NCBI GenBank assembly: GCA_964344175.1
Contig: CAYFMI010000018.1
Coordinates: forward strand, 1 to 57,668
Length of the DNA stretch: 57,668 nucleotides
Direction of reading: 5' to 3'
Source: NIOZ-UU35 sp964344175
Lineage (GTDB): Bacteria; Chloroflexota; Anaerolineae; Anaerolineales; UBA11858
The notes beneath the pieces were generated by a model. The model had not been told where the DNA came from. It did not search any database and saw only the letters and a list, made by a program, of their open reading frames with translations. Each line of letters starts with the position of its first letter. Positions within the stretch are counted from its first letter, which is position 1. This document shows positions 1 to 7,698 of this stretch, piece by piece. The position numbers were made by a program, and so were the translations under genes.

Positions 1-39
1 AATGATGGCTTTAGAGAGTTCGGATAAGATCTCACTCAT
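1..39 (-). CDS. Corrinoid (B12-binding) methyl-carrier protein, N-terminal 13 codons only
   Basis: Reading the minus strand, a clean GGAGGA (45-50) sits five bases before an ATG at 39, and the open frame MSEILSELSKAII runs to the window edge. This start closely matches the first helix of MtgC/MttC/MtbC-type corrinoid proteins, which shuttle a methyl group between a substrate methyltransferase and a pterin methyltransferase. Thirteen residues alone would be weak evidence. The neighbours, an MttB-family protein (4744-6156) and a pterin methyltransferase (812-1687) on the same strand, are exactly the two partners such a protein needs. The B12-binding domain lies outside the window, so its identity is inferred. 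Confidence 0.7.
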   Translation of the reverse strand, partial: MSEILSELSKAII

Positions 40-162
40 TTTTATCCTCCAGAAAAAAATTGATAGTTGGGTTAAAAAACGTCTTATGCGTAGATGCGCC
101 GAAAAATCAACTCGACAGCCATATCAGCCATGCCCGATAGATTTTTCGGAGTTAGACCAAGT

Positions 163-792
163 TTACAGATATTGCTTGATCGTTTGATGAAACTCCTCCA
201 CATGTTGTTTCATCCTTTTTGCGGCCTTTTCTGCATGGTGAGCTTCAATCGCTTCTAGAATTTCAATATGGGCAACGACATCAATATCTTCAGGTTGGGC
301 GAAATTGATCGCCAGATACCAAATCCGTAGCGACAAATTGTAGTAGTGTGCCAGTTCTTTGGAGAGGAACTTGTTATTGGCTGCCTCGGCAATTAGTGTG
401 TGAAAGGCTTCATCCAACTGAATGAGTTGTGTTTTGTTGTTCGATGAAGTATGTTGATATTCCTCGGCAAGCCGCCGCAGTTCTGATAACTGATCTGGGG
501 TAATCCGTTGTGCTGCCAACCGCGCTGCGAGCGCTTCTAATACTATGCGTACTTCGAAGATATGCGTCAAATCGGTAACCGTGATATCGGCAACAAACAT
601 GCCCCGTCGCGGTGTTACGGTTACCAAATTCTCTGCCTGAAGTTGTTTGATCGCCTCTCGTATGGGGGTTCTCCCCAGGCGCAATTCATCCATCAATTGA
701 GCTTCACTGATTACAGAACCAGGGGGCATGGCAGTGGTCACAATCTGCATTTTGATTTTTGAATAGGCTTTTTCGGCGTCGGTTGGTTTCAT
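163..792 (-). CDS. GntR-family (FCD) transcriptional regulator
   Basis: This 209-residue protein has the normal GntR/FadR layout. The N-terminal winged helix (about residues 10-70) contains the recognition segment GRTPIREAIKQLQAENLV followed by a wing with RRGMFVADI. The C-terminal all-helical FCD ligand domain (about 80-205) shows the DEAFHTLIAEAANN signature and the later histidines (VAHIEILEAIEAHH) typical of metal and carboxylate binding. The ATG at 792 is preceded by AAAGGGTAAACC. It lies between the pterin methyltransferase and the corrinoid gene on the same strand, 19 bases after the former, so it is probably co-transcribed and controls this cluster. The effector is unknown; a carboxylate such as a methylated amino acid is a guess. 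The shared sites at 1745-1756 and 14481-14492 are candidate operators. Confidence 0.9.
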   Translation of the reverse strand: MKPTDAEKAYSKIKMQIVTTAMPPGSVISEAQLMDELRLGRTPIREAIKQLQAENLVTVTPRRGMFVADITVTDLTHIFEVRIVLEALAARLAAQRITPDQLSELRRLAEEYQHTSSNNKTQLIQLDEAFHTLIAEAANNKFLSKELAHYYNLSLRIWYLAINFAQPEDIDVVAHIEILEAIEAHHAEKAAKRMKQHVEEFHQTIKQYL

Positions 793-811
793 GGTTTACC
801 CTTTCATTCGG

Positions 812-1687
812 TCATGATTCGGCTTGTTCCTTCTCCCGTTGGCGAAATGCTTGAATCCATGCCATTCCATATTCATCACGCCCCATTGAGAGGTCGGCGG
901 CCAGAATTGCTACGGCAACTTCTTTTTCCAGGGGGTTGGTAATGGGGCAAGTCAAACCTGCATGAATCGACATGGCAATGAACGTGGAATTAATCAACTT
1001 GCGATCGGGCATTCCAAAGGAGATGTTGCTAGCACCCATTGTAATATTAGCGCCAAATTCGGCAACCACTTTTTCAATGGTCTGCATGGCAATTAGCCCG
1101 GCGGTATGGTCCGCACCCATGGTCAGCGCCAGCGGATCGATGACAATATCCTCAGGCCCAATGCCCAGCTTCCCGGCCCGCTCGAAGATCTTGGCAGCAA
1201 CGGCAAAACGATCATCGGCGGTGGGGGGGATGCCATCATCGTCCATGCACAGGCCAATCACAGCTGCACCGTACTCTTTCACTAATGGCAAGATCGCCTC
1301 CAAAGAGCGTTCTTCACCATTAACCGAGTTAATTAACGCTTTGCCGTCATAGGCTTTCAAAGCAGCTTCGAGCGCTTCCGGGTCGGCTGTGTCGATGCAT
1401 AGTGGAACATCCACCGTTTCCATTACTGTCGTCAGCACTTGCTGTAGTAATGCTACTTCATCTGCGCCGGGAACGCCAGCATTTACATCCAGAATTTTTG
1501 CTCCCGCGGCAACCTGACTCAGCGCGTCCTGGCGTACAATATCGAAATCCCCCTCCTGGAGTGCTTTGAGCATTTTTTTGCGCCCGGTGGGATTGATGCG
1601 CTCTCCGATGATCACCGTCGGTTTGCTGCGATGGATTTCCACTGTTTGCGCTTTTGACGAAACAACAGTCGTGAGATTTTCAGCCAT
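812..1687 (-). CDS. Methyltetrahydrofolate:corrinoid methyltransferase (MtgA/AcsE-like)
   Basis: This 291-residue protein belongs to the pterin-binding (DHPS-like) TIM-barrel family. Visible family blocks are GERINPTGRKKM near residue 28, AAGAKILDVNAG, VPLCIDTADPEALEAAL, ALINSVNGE and the late MGASNISFGMP. In this family it transfers a methyl group between a corrinoid protein and tetrahydrofolate. Next to an MttB-family protein it most likely works in the MtgA direction, loading methyl from the corrinoid onto THF. The start at 1687 has the ribosome binding site GAGGTG six bases upstream. It heads the downstream part of the cluster behind its own promoter (1734-1762) and is followed by the GntR gene. 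It is not dihydropteroate synthase: the length and the SNISFGMP block fit the MeTr branch. Confidence 0.88.
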   Translation of the reverse strand: MAENLTTVVSSKAQTVEIHRSKPTVIIGERINPTGRKKMLKALQEGDFDIVRQDALSQVAAGAKILDVNAGVPGADEVALLQQVLTTVMETVDVPLCIDTADPEALEAALKAYDGKALINSVNGEERSLEAILPLVKEYGAAVIGLCMDDDGIPPTADDRFAVAAKIFERAGKLGIGPEDIVIDPLALTMGADHTAGLIAMQTIEKVVAEFGANITMGASNISFGMPDRKLINSTFIAMSIHAGLTCPITNPLEKEVAVAILAADLSMGRDEYGMAWIQAFRQREKEQAES

Positions 1688-1733
1688 TTATTCACCTCGT
1701 TTCAAGGGCTTTCAATTGAAAACTGATCCTTCT

Positions 1734-1762
1734 AGTATATTACAAATATATCAGAATTTCTA
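1734..1762 (-). promoter_or_regulatory. Promoter with candidate GntR operator upstream of the pterin methyltransferase
   Basis: On the minus strand, TAGAAA (1762-1757) and TATACT (1739-1734) are separated by exactly 17 bases. The spacer begins with TTCTGATATATT (1756-1745). The same 12-mer occurs in the promoter at 14471-14509. The surroundings form an imperfect inverted repeat (AGTATATT, then ATATATCA on the plus strand). The regulator is inferred to be the GntR protein at 163-792. Confidence 0.55.
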
Positions 1763-1901
1763 GTGTCGCATGTCATATCTTTGCGGTTTGTTTGTCGATA
1801 AGAGGACATTCGTCGTACGCTCGATTTTGTTGTTGTGCATTGTTTCGAACGCGATGATTTTATGTTGATACGTTGTCTCCTTGCGGGTATTGGCATAAAG
1901 C

Positions 1902-3110
1902 TTAGTGGCCCGGTGTAGAGCGGTTGAATTTTTGCTGCTGATTCCCTCCGTTCGAAAAACTTGTTCCAAAACGGTCGGGTAAGACTGCTATCGCAAAGAG
2001 CGGAATCGCCTCCTGGCAGATCCACTTGGCGATCAATTGCCCGGTAATGGGTGCTAACCCTATACCCGCGCCTTCATGCCCGCTGGCGATATAAAATCCA
2101 GGGGCGTGTTGCATTGGGCCAATCAGGGGTAGGTGATCGGGAGACCAGGGCCGCAGCCCGGCATAACTGCGCATTATCGTGCTTTGCCCCAGGCCTGGCA
2201 GAAATCGCATCGCGCGCTTGGCTATGGCCTGGAGTACGCCCGTTGAAACACGGCGGTCATACCCCGCAAATTCGCGGCTACTGCCTAACAACAATGTGCC
2301 CGATGCTGTCATTTCGGCCACCAGAGCCACCTGCCGGTCTTCAGCAGTCGATTGAACTGAGGCGGCATAGTCGCCTTCTAAAAGTGGATGATGGATTTTC
2401 TTGGGTGCAATTTCACTGACCAAAATATGGCCTTTGCGAGGGCGGATGGGTAGATGGAAACCTGCTAGCCTGGCGATAGCTGCGCTCCACACTCCTGCTG
2501 CGCACACAACTGCGGGAGCCTCGAACTCGCCCTGGGGGGTGGTCAGGCGGGTGGGGCCTGTCTTGCCGTTGGGGGGAACCTCGATCTGAATGACGCCTGC
2601 CCCGGAGTAAAGGCGTGTTCCCCGGCGTTGGGCGGCGGCTAACATCCCCAAAGTGGCTCGTCGGGGATCGACCTGTATATCGTCTGGGAACAAAACGCCG
2701 CCTGCTAAATCAGGTGCCAGCTCAGGTTCTAGTTTCCGTAGCTCCATTGGGTTGAGCATTTCGGCGTGCTGCCCGGCATCCCATAAATTGCGCGCTTTTT
2801 TTCGTCCACTTTCGAGTTGATCGGGTAATTCTGCAAGGAAAACCGTCCCCGAGGTTTCGAAGCCAAAATCAACATCCAATGTCTCGTTAAGCTGCCGCCA
2901 GAGATTCTGGCTGGCAAGGCCAAGTTCAAATTCTGCACCGGGGAGTTTGTCCCACAATAACACCAATCCATCACATGCTCGGGATGTGCCGCTGGCCGGG
3001 AAGTTGCGCTCAATAATTACCACCTGCTGCCCGCGTTCGCTGAGATAATAGGCACAAGCTGCGCCAACGATTCCGGCTCCAACCACGAGGACATCGGCAG
3101 ATGTTCTCAT
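1902..3110 (-). CDS. FAD-dependent amine/amino-acid oxidoreductase (HcnC / opine oxidase B-like)
   Basis: This 402-residue DAO-family flavoprotein has a dinucleotide motif VLVVGAGIVGAACAYYLSERG at residues 8-28 with a following acidic ERN. It also has the C-terminal flavin-contact block SPDHLPLIGP and FYIASGHEGAGIGLAPITG. It is the largest oxidising subunit of an HcnABC/OoxAB-like trio; such enzymes oxidise glycine, opines, hydroxyproline or other secondary amino acids. Its ATG overlaps the stop of the upstream HcnB-like gene (TAATG at 3110), which points to coupled translation and a stable complex. The last about 20 residues (GNQQQKFNRSTPGH) look unrelated to the family. Whether the product is cyanide (true HcnC) or a deaminated or demethylated acid cannot be read from sequence. 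Confidence 0.85.
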   Translation of the reverse strand: MRTSADVLVVGAGIVGAACAYYLSERGQQVVIIERNFPASGTSRACDGLVLLWDKLPGAEFELGLASQNLWRQLNETLDVDFGFETSGTVFLAELPDQLESGRKKARNLWDAGQHAEMLNPMELRKLEPELAPDLAGGVLFPDDIQVDPRRATLGMLAAAQRRGTRLYSGAGVIQIEVPPNGKTGPTRLTTPQGEFEAPAVVCAAGVWSAAIARLAGFHLPIRPRKGHILVSEIAPKKIHHPLLEGDYAASVQSTAEDRQVALVAEMTASGTLLLGSSREFAGYDRRVSTGVLQAIAKRAMRFLPGLGQSTIMRSYAGLRPWSPDHLPLIGPMQHAPGFYIASGHEGAGIGLAPITGQLIAKWICQEAIPLFAIAVLPDRFGTSFSNGGNQQQKFNRSTPGH

Positions 3111-4477
3111 TAGGTTTGCTCCTCAGCTAGATCACAGAGGGGGACTGGTTTAAGCGGTGGGCGCGGGTTGAAGTATCCGGCCTGTGCGATTGGCACTCCG
3201 TTTTGAGCAGCAATCAGTTCGGCTATTTGCGGGCCGCACATGCGGCCCTGGCATAATCCCTGACCCACATCAAGCTGATTCTTCAGCGCATCTAGGGTAT
3301 TGCCCCCGCTTTGGATGGCTTGTCGGACTGCCCCAGCAGTGATCTCCTGGCAGCGACAGAGGATGGTTTCATTCTTGAGCAGAGCAGTGGAAGTATAGAA
3401 GAAGAGGGCGTTTAGCCTGCGCCCAAAATGGCGCTGAGTGCGCAAGCGGCGTTGCAGAGGCCTTCGCAGGCGTGTGAACTCACTTATGCTCATACGTTTG
3501 TTTTGGCAGGCAACAGTCAGACCGGCGATTTGGCCTTCAAGTAGGGCGGCGCTTGCCCCGGCTACGCCGTTGCACTCACCAACCGCAAACAAGTAGGGGA
3601 TACTGGTTTCGCAGTATGCGGTAGTGTTGGGAACCCAGCCGCCGCGTTGGGCATCATACTCGTGTTGGCAACCGGCCAACCGTGTGAATTCGGTGTTTGG
3701 GGTAAAGCCATCGTTGATGCAAACTGTGTCAACAGGAATTTCCCGTTCACTGCCGGGGATAGGCTTCCCAGTGTGGTCGAGACGGGCGGTGGTGACGCTT
3801 TCGAGTTGATGATTACCCTGGGCGCGGATGACGATCTCTCCAAAACGTATCTTCATGCGATGATGGCGCAGCGTTTTTAGATATTGCCAGCCTTCGGGTA
3901 TCCGAGTTGCTGCAGCCAAAGGTGAAGCTGCCAATTTGAGCCAGCGCAGAGCTGGTGCGGCGTCCAGCACACCTGCGATAGTCGCACCCTTGCCTAAAAG
4001 CTGGCTGGCCGCGGCCAATAACAGTGGCCCTGTCCCGGCCAGCAGGATACGTTTTCCTGGCAATGTGTTTTGTTCTTTGGCGAGAATTTGAGCAGCTCCC
4101 AGCGTCATGACACCCGGCAAGGTCCAGCCTGGGAAAGGATGCACGCATTCTCTGGCACCGGTAGCGGCGATGATGCTTTGTGCCTCCAGGTGGGCGGTGC
4201 CTTTCGATGAATGCAGGCTGAGTACATGACCTTCGATATTCCAGACTAACGTGCCGGATTGGATAGCGATGCCCAAACTAGAGATCTGGCGTAAAAGTGC
4301 GCGCCCTCGCCTTTCTGTCGAAGCCGGATTTGCACTTGCCGCGCCGCGCAGGTATTGGCCGCCCGGACGGGGGTTTTCATCGATCAATGTCACGCGCAAC
4401 TCGGCCTTCGCCGCGGCAACCGCCGCCGCCAGCCCCCCAGGCCCCGCTCCGATGATGGCAAGATCAGTCTTATTCAT
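3110..4477 (-). CDS. FAD/NAD(P)-binding subunit with C-terminal [2Fe-2S] BFD-like domain (HcnB / opine oxidase A-like)
   Basis: This 455-residue protein has an FAD motif AIIGAGPGGLAAAVAAA at the N-terminus and a second nucleotide-binding motif ILLAGTGPLLLAAA near residue 155. Its C-terminal cysteine pattern CRC...GLCQGRMCGPQ (about 385-430) is that of a BFD-like ferredoxin domain. HcnB, OoxA and NoxA subunits share this layout. The open frame reaches 4513, but ATG 4477 (MNKTDLAIIG) gives the expected N-terminus and overlaps the end of the 2Fe-2S gene (ATGAATAA), so it is chosen. It passes electrons from the DAO subunit (1902-3110) to the small ferredoxin subunit (4470-4733) and on to an unknown acceptor. 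Confidence 0.85.
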   Translation of the reverse strand: MNKTDLAIIGAGPGGLAAAVAAAKAELRVTLIDENPRPGGQYLRGAASANPASTERRGRALLRQISSLGIAIQSGTLVWNIEGHVLSLHSSKGTAHLEAQSIIAATGARECVHPFPGWTLPGVMTLGAAQILAKEQNTLPGKRILLAGTGPLLLAAASQLLGKGATIAGVLDAAPALRWLKLAASPLAAATRIPEGWQYLKTLRHHRMKIRFGEIVIRAQGNHQLESVTTARLDHTGKPIPGSEREIPVDTVCINDGFTPNTEFTRLAGCQHEYDAQRGGWVPNTTAYCETSIPYLFAVGECNGVAGASAALLEGQIAGLTVACQNKRMSISEFTRLRRPLQRRLRTQRHFGRRLNALFFYTSTALLKNETILCRCQEITAGAVRQAIQSGGNTLDALKNQLDVGQGLCQGRMCGPQIAELIAAQNGVPIAQAGYFNPRPPLKPVPLCDLAEEQT

Positions 4478-4733
4478 GCGGATGTGTGCAGATCTCCATT
4501 TCAGGGTGGACAAGTTCTATACAGGCGCGCCGGTTAGGGATCTCATCAATCGTGACCAAGCAGTCAAAGCAGACACCCATCCCGCAGAATATACCGCGCG
4601 GCACGCCATTGGGTGTCTGCCGAAAGGCGCGGATCCCGGCGGCGAGTAACGCTGCTGCAACAGTTTGACCTGCGATAGCCTGGTTCTGCCGTCCGTTGAT
4701 GGTAATGGGGATACGTTGGTCGATGCGTTCCAT
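4470..4733 (-). CDS. Small [2Fe-2S] subunit of HcnA / sarcosine-oxidase-like oxidoreductase (Fer2_4)
   Basis: This 87-residue protein matches the Fer2_4 family found as HcnA and as the N-terminal part of SoxA. It begins MERIDQRIPITINGRQNQA, contains the segment VAAALLAAG, and carries the cluster ligands CGMGVCFDC plus a fourth cysteine in RRACIELV. It is the first gene of the trio, sits ten bases downstream of the MttB-family gene, and overlaps the HcnB-like gene by eight bases. Its position in the middle of the methyltransferase cluster suggests that the trio oxidises the demethylated product of the MttB reaction. Confidence 0.88.
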   Translation of the reverse strand: MERIDQRIPITINGRQNQAIAGQTVAAALLAAGIRAFRQTPNGVPRGIFCGMGVCFDCLVTIDEIPNRRACIELVHPEMEICTHPHE

Positions 4734-4743
4734 GTTTAGCGGT

Positions 4744-6156
4744 TTACTCGGTATGCGCCTCGATGTACTTTTTCAATTGCTGTGCGGTTAGTTTATCCAG
4801 GGGCGGATCTTCATGTTGCGCGAGCAGGTCATTCCAACGCTGATGAGCGCGTGCGGTTGTGTCGTGCTGGTCGCCTTCCCACCAGGCTTCCAGACCGCTG
4901 CGATCGGAGAGAACCGGCTGCCAAAATTCGGTGCGACAGCGGTTGAGGGTATGTTCCTCACCGAGGAAATGGCCTCCCTGCCCCACCCCGGCGATGACAT
5001 CGTAAGCCAAAGTCTCAGGCGTGACCTGGATGCCGCTCAAGAAGCGGCGCATCATGCCCAACATTTCATCGTCGATAATGTACTTCTCATAGGAGAAGGC
5101 CAGATATGAACTCATGATGCCCCCTGAATGCAGCAAAAAGTCCATGCCGCTGAGCAGGGATGTCATCAGGCTGAACATGGATTCGTAACCTGCTTGGGCG
5201 TCGATGATGCTGGCGTCGGTTAGTGCCCCTCCGCCGCGTACTGGCAAGCCGTAGAAACGCCCTATCTGCGTGTGGGCGGTGATGCACAGCGAGAGTTCCG
5301 GGCTGCCAATGGCTAATGCGCCGGTGCGCATGTCGATATTGGTGGATGTGGAGCCGTAGAGTACCGGCAGGCCAGGGTTGATTAATTGCGAAAGAACGAT
5401 CCCGGCAAGTAACTCGGCGTTTTGCTGAGCGATTACGCCCGCCAGGGTGATTGGCCCGGTAGAGCCGGCCATCACCAGTGTGGCAAAAATGATCGGCTGC
5501 CCGGCGCGGGCATAGGCCAGTATGGCTTTAATCATATCGGTGCCATAGGCCAACGGGCTAAGGGGGTTAATTACGCCCAGTGTGACATATTTGTCGGGTT
5601 TGCCCGCGAAGAGAATTTCGATCATCTCCAGAGTGTGCTGCGCGCCATCTACGCCTTCGGTGCTGCCGATGAAGGGTTTATCGGAATGCAGCATATTGGC
5701 GTAGAGCATTTGCAAATGAGCGCTTTCACTGGGGATGTCTTGCGGCTCGACCATCAAGTGGCCGCTGCAATCCTGATTTGGTAGAGCCTGGGCAAGTTTG
5801 GCAAGGTTATGATAATCTTCGAGGGTGGGGGAACGTTTGCCTTTTTCTGCATCCACCAAAAAGGGCGCGCCGTAGCCTGGCGCGAAAAGAGTATCTCCGC
5901 TGCCCACTGTCCGGCTGCGCTCAGGGTTACGGGCATGGACCATAAACTGGGACGGAATGGATTTTAGGGCTTGTAGGACCTGTTCTTCCAAAAGAAAAAC
6001 AGTCTGTCCATCCACTTTGTAACCGTGTTGGCGAAAGATTTGCAAGGCCTCTTCCTGGGGGAAGTGAACGCCGACGTTTTCCAGCAATTTCATGCTGGTT
6101 TCGTGGATGGCCCGGATGTCGGTGGTTGAGAGGAACTCGCACCAGTTCTTGAGCAT
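4744..6156 (-). CDS. MttB-family corrinoid methyltransferase without pyrrolysine (MtgB-like)
   Basis: This 470-residue protein belongs to the trimethylamine methyltransferase superfamily. Family blocks include IHETSMKLLENVGVHFPQEEAL, FAPGYGAPFLVD, VEPQDIPS, GVINPLSPL and the C-terminal GVGQGGHFLGEEHTLN. Members demethylate quaternary or tertiary amines and methylate a corrinoid protein. There is no in-frame amber codon, so it belongs to the non-pyrrolysine majority, for which glycine betaine (MtgB), carnitine or proline betaine are known substrates. The frame opens at 6195, but ATG 6156 has GGAG seven bases upstream and begins in the family-like MLKNWCEFLSTTDIRAIHE, so it is preferred. The gene sits between two flavoprotein genes of one strand, and the corrinoid and pterin partners are in the same cluster. 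Confidence 0.9.
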   Translation of the reverse strand: MLKNWCEFLSTTDIRAIHETSMKLLENVGVHFPQEEALQIFRQHGYKVDGQTVFLLEEQVLQALKSIPSQFMVHARNPERSRTVGSGDTLFAPGYGAPFLVDAEKGKRSPTLEDYHNLAKLAQALPNQDCSGHLMVEPQDIPSESAHLQMLYANMLHSDKPFIGSTEGVDGAQHTLEMIEILFAGKPDKYVTLGVINPLSPLAYGTDMIKAILAYARAGQPIIFATLVMAGSTGPITLAGVIAQQNAELLAGIVLSQLINPGLPVLYGSTSTNIDMRTGALAIGSPELSLCITAHTQIGRFYGLPVRGGGALTDASIIDAQAGYESMFSLMTSLLSGMDFLLHSGGIMSSYLAFSYEKYIIDDEMLGMMRRFLSGIQVTPETLAYDVIAGVGQGGHFLGEEHTLNRCRTEFWQPVLSDRSGLEAWWEGDQHDTTARAHQRWNDLLAQHEDPPLDKLTAQQLKKYIEAHTE

Positions 6157-6316
6157 GTTATTCTCCAAGTAGGGTAGGCAAAAGCAGCCCGCCATACGGC
6201 ATCACGCCGATGGAGGGTTGGTGATCGAGGCTGGCGGCTTCATTCGTAGTTTCTGGCTTCCATATTGGTATCCGGCGGAACGGGAAGTAAAAAACTGCCC
6301 TAGAAGAGCCGGGTTC

Positions 6317-7525
6317 TCAATGCCCGCGCAAAAAACTGCTGCCCTCCAATACAATGCCTTCTGCATAACGGGTGGGGCGCAGCAGGTTATCTTCGGGGTT
6401 CATCTTCCCGGTGACCAGGTTGGCAATGCGTTTTCCGGCCTGAGGGGCCAACATCACCCCGGCCCAATAGCCACAATTTAAGTAGAAACCTGCAACTTCT
6501 GCTACCTGGCCGATCAACGGTTGGTCATCGGGAGTGTAGACATACTGCCCGGCGCTGACCATCACATCGCTGGCTTTGAGGTTTTCGGCGATCCCTTCCC
6601 AGAAGGGGAATAGTGGCAACAGATTTTCGATATTCAGAGCGGCAAAGAAGCGGTCGGTGGGAATGTTCTCCGATGGCGGGCTTTCTGGCTCTTCGGGATT
6701 GACCCAGCCGATCAGTGCGCCGCCGGTCTCTGGCCGCCAATAGGAATCGCGCGCAAGGTCGATGGAGAGGGGCGCGTTTTGTGGAATCGCTGCCCGAGGG
6801 GTGATGTAGGCTTTTTGACGGCGTACAGGCCGGACGGGGATCTCCAGTCCGAGCATTGCGCCTACAACTCCGGCGAAAGGCCCAGCCGCGTTGACCACCA
6901 CACGCGTGGCAATAGTGCCGCGATTGGTTTCTACGCCGCTGACGCCCTGATGGTCCTGTATGATCCCCGTGGCTTTGGTTTCGACGAGAAAACGCGCCTG
7001 GCTGCCGCGCGCAAATCCCTGAGTGGCTTCGTGCGATGAAAGCCAGCCGTCTTTTTGTCGGAATGTAGCCGCAACGGCGCGCTCGCTAACGTACGGAAAG
7101 CGTTGGCGCACTTCGTCGCCGGTGAGATATTCCGAGTCGGTGATGCCCAGGCGGCGATGGGTTTGGACAGCAGCCTCGACATCGGGGATCATCTCTGGGG
7201 CGTCGGTGACGAAGAGATAGCCCTGGTGATGGATGCTGATATTGATCTCAGGAATGCCAACGACGTCTGCAAAGTTCTCGAAGATCTCGATGCTTGGCAG
7301 GGCAATTTCGGCCATGGCTGGTTCTGTAAACTGGGCGCGAAAACTCTCGATAGAACTGGGGGTAGTCAGTGTGGAAAGCCCCTGGCGCATCTCTACGAGT
7401 ACAGTATCTAACCCTGCTCGCGAGAGCCAGAAGGCTGTGGCTACGCCGACAATGCCGCCGCCGATGACCACAGCATCGGCAGATTTGGGGAAGTTCTCTG
7501 CATTGGGGACAAATATTTGCTGCAT
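6317..7525 (-). CDS. FAD-dependent oxidoreductase, sarcosine oxidase beta-like
   Basis: This 402-residue DAO-family protein has AVVIGGGIVGVATAFWLSRAG at residues 18-38 and ends with the flavin-contact blocks TPDDQPLIGQ and FYLNCGYWAGVMLAPQAGKRIA. It resembles single-gene sarcosine/dimethylglycine oxidase-type proteins more than the DAO protein at 1902-3110. The two are paralogues of similar length but share little beyond the fold motifs. It lies between the ABC transporter genes and the MttB-family gene. In this setting it is likely to oxidise an N-methyl group or N-methyl amino acid, passing formaldehyde-level carbon to THF. The natural electron acceptor is not evident. A 120-base structured region (7569-7688) separates it from livM. 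Confidence 0.82.
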   Translation of the reverse strand: MQQIFVPNAENFPKSADAVVIGGGIVGVATAFWLSRAGLDTVLVEMRQGLSTLTTPSSIESFRAQFTEPAMAEIALPSIEIFENFADVVGIPEINISIHHQGYLFVTDAPEMIPDVEAAVQTHRRLGITDSEYLTGDEVRQRFPYVSERAVAATFRQKDGWLSSHEATQGFARGSQARFLVETKATGIIQDHQGVSGVETNRGTIATRVVVNAAGPFAGVVGAMLGLEIPVRPVRRQKAYITPRAAIPQNAPLSIDLARDSYWRPETGGALIGWVNPEEPESPPSENIPTDRFFAALNIENLLPLFPFWEGIAENLKASDVMVSAGQYVYTPDDQPLIGQVAEVAGFYLNCGYWAGVMLAPQAGKRIANLVTGKMNPEDNLLRPTRYAEGIVLEGSSFLRGH

Positions 7526-7568
7526 TCCGCCACCACCTTAGAATAAAAACGCGTGTATAGAGATGGAG

Positions 7569-7688
7569 CATCACCACCTTTGTGGGGAAGATAGATTTCG
7601 GAAGTCTCCGGTGGTGATGTGGGGTGCGGGCCTGCGCAGCAGGGCGCGTTGTGGCCGATCGTGAAAGATTTGTGAGACTTCCGAAATC
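7569..7688. repeat. Two interlocked inverted repeats (pseudoknot order) between livM and the flavoprotein gene
   Basis: CATCACCACC (7569-7578) pairs perfectly with GGTGGTGATG (7610-7619). GATTTCGGAAGTCTC (7594-7608) pairs perfectly with GAGACTTCCGAAATC (7674-7688). The arms alternate A-B-A'-B', which is the order of an H-type pseudoknot rather than of nested hairpins. A small hairpin CCTGCGCAGCAGG lies in the long loop. There is no T-run on either strand, so it is not a simple terminator. It could be an RNA processing or stability element or a dispersed palindromic repeat. Confidence 0.6.
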
Positions 7689-7698
7689 GCGTGTGCCG

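Noticed and set aside
2..187. Plus-strand frame of 61 codons at the left edge
   Set aside because: It lies antisense to the corrinoid-protein start and GntR end, has no ribosome binding site and no family likeness.
1732..2025. Minus-strand frames between the HcnC-like and pterin methyltransferase genes
   Set aside because: They overlap the end of the HcnC-like gene in another frame and run through the promoter region; composition is not protein-like.
4744..6156. Possible pyrrolysine-type MttB
   Set aside because: The frame is full length for the family without any internal amber codon, and no pyl genes are in the window.
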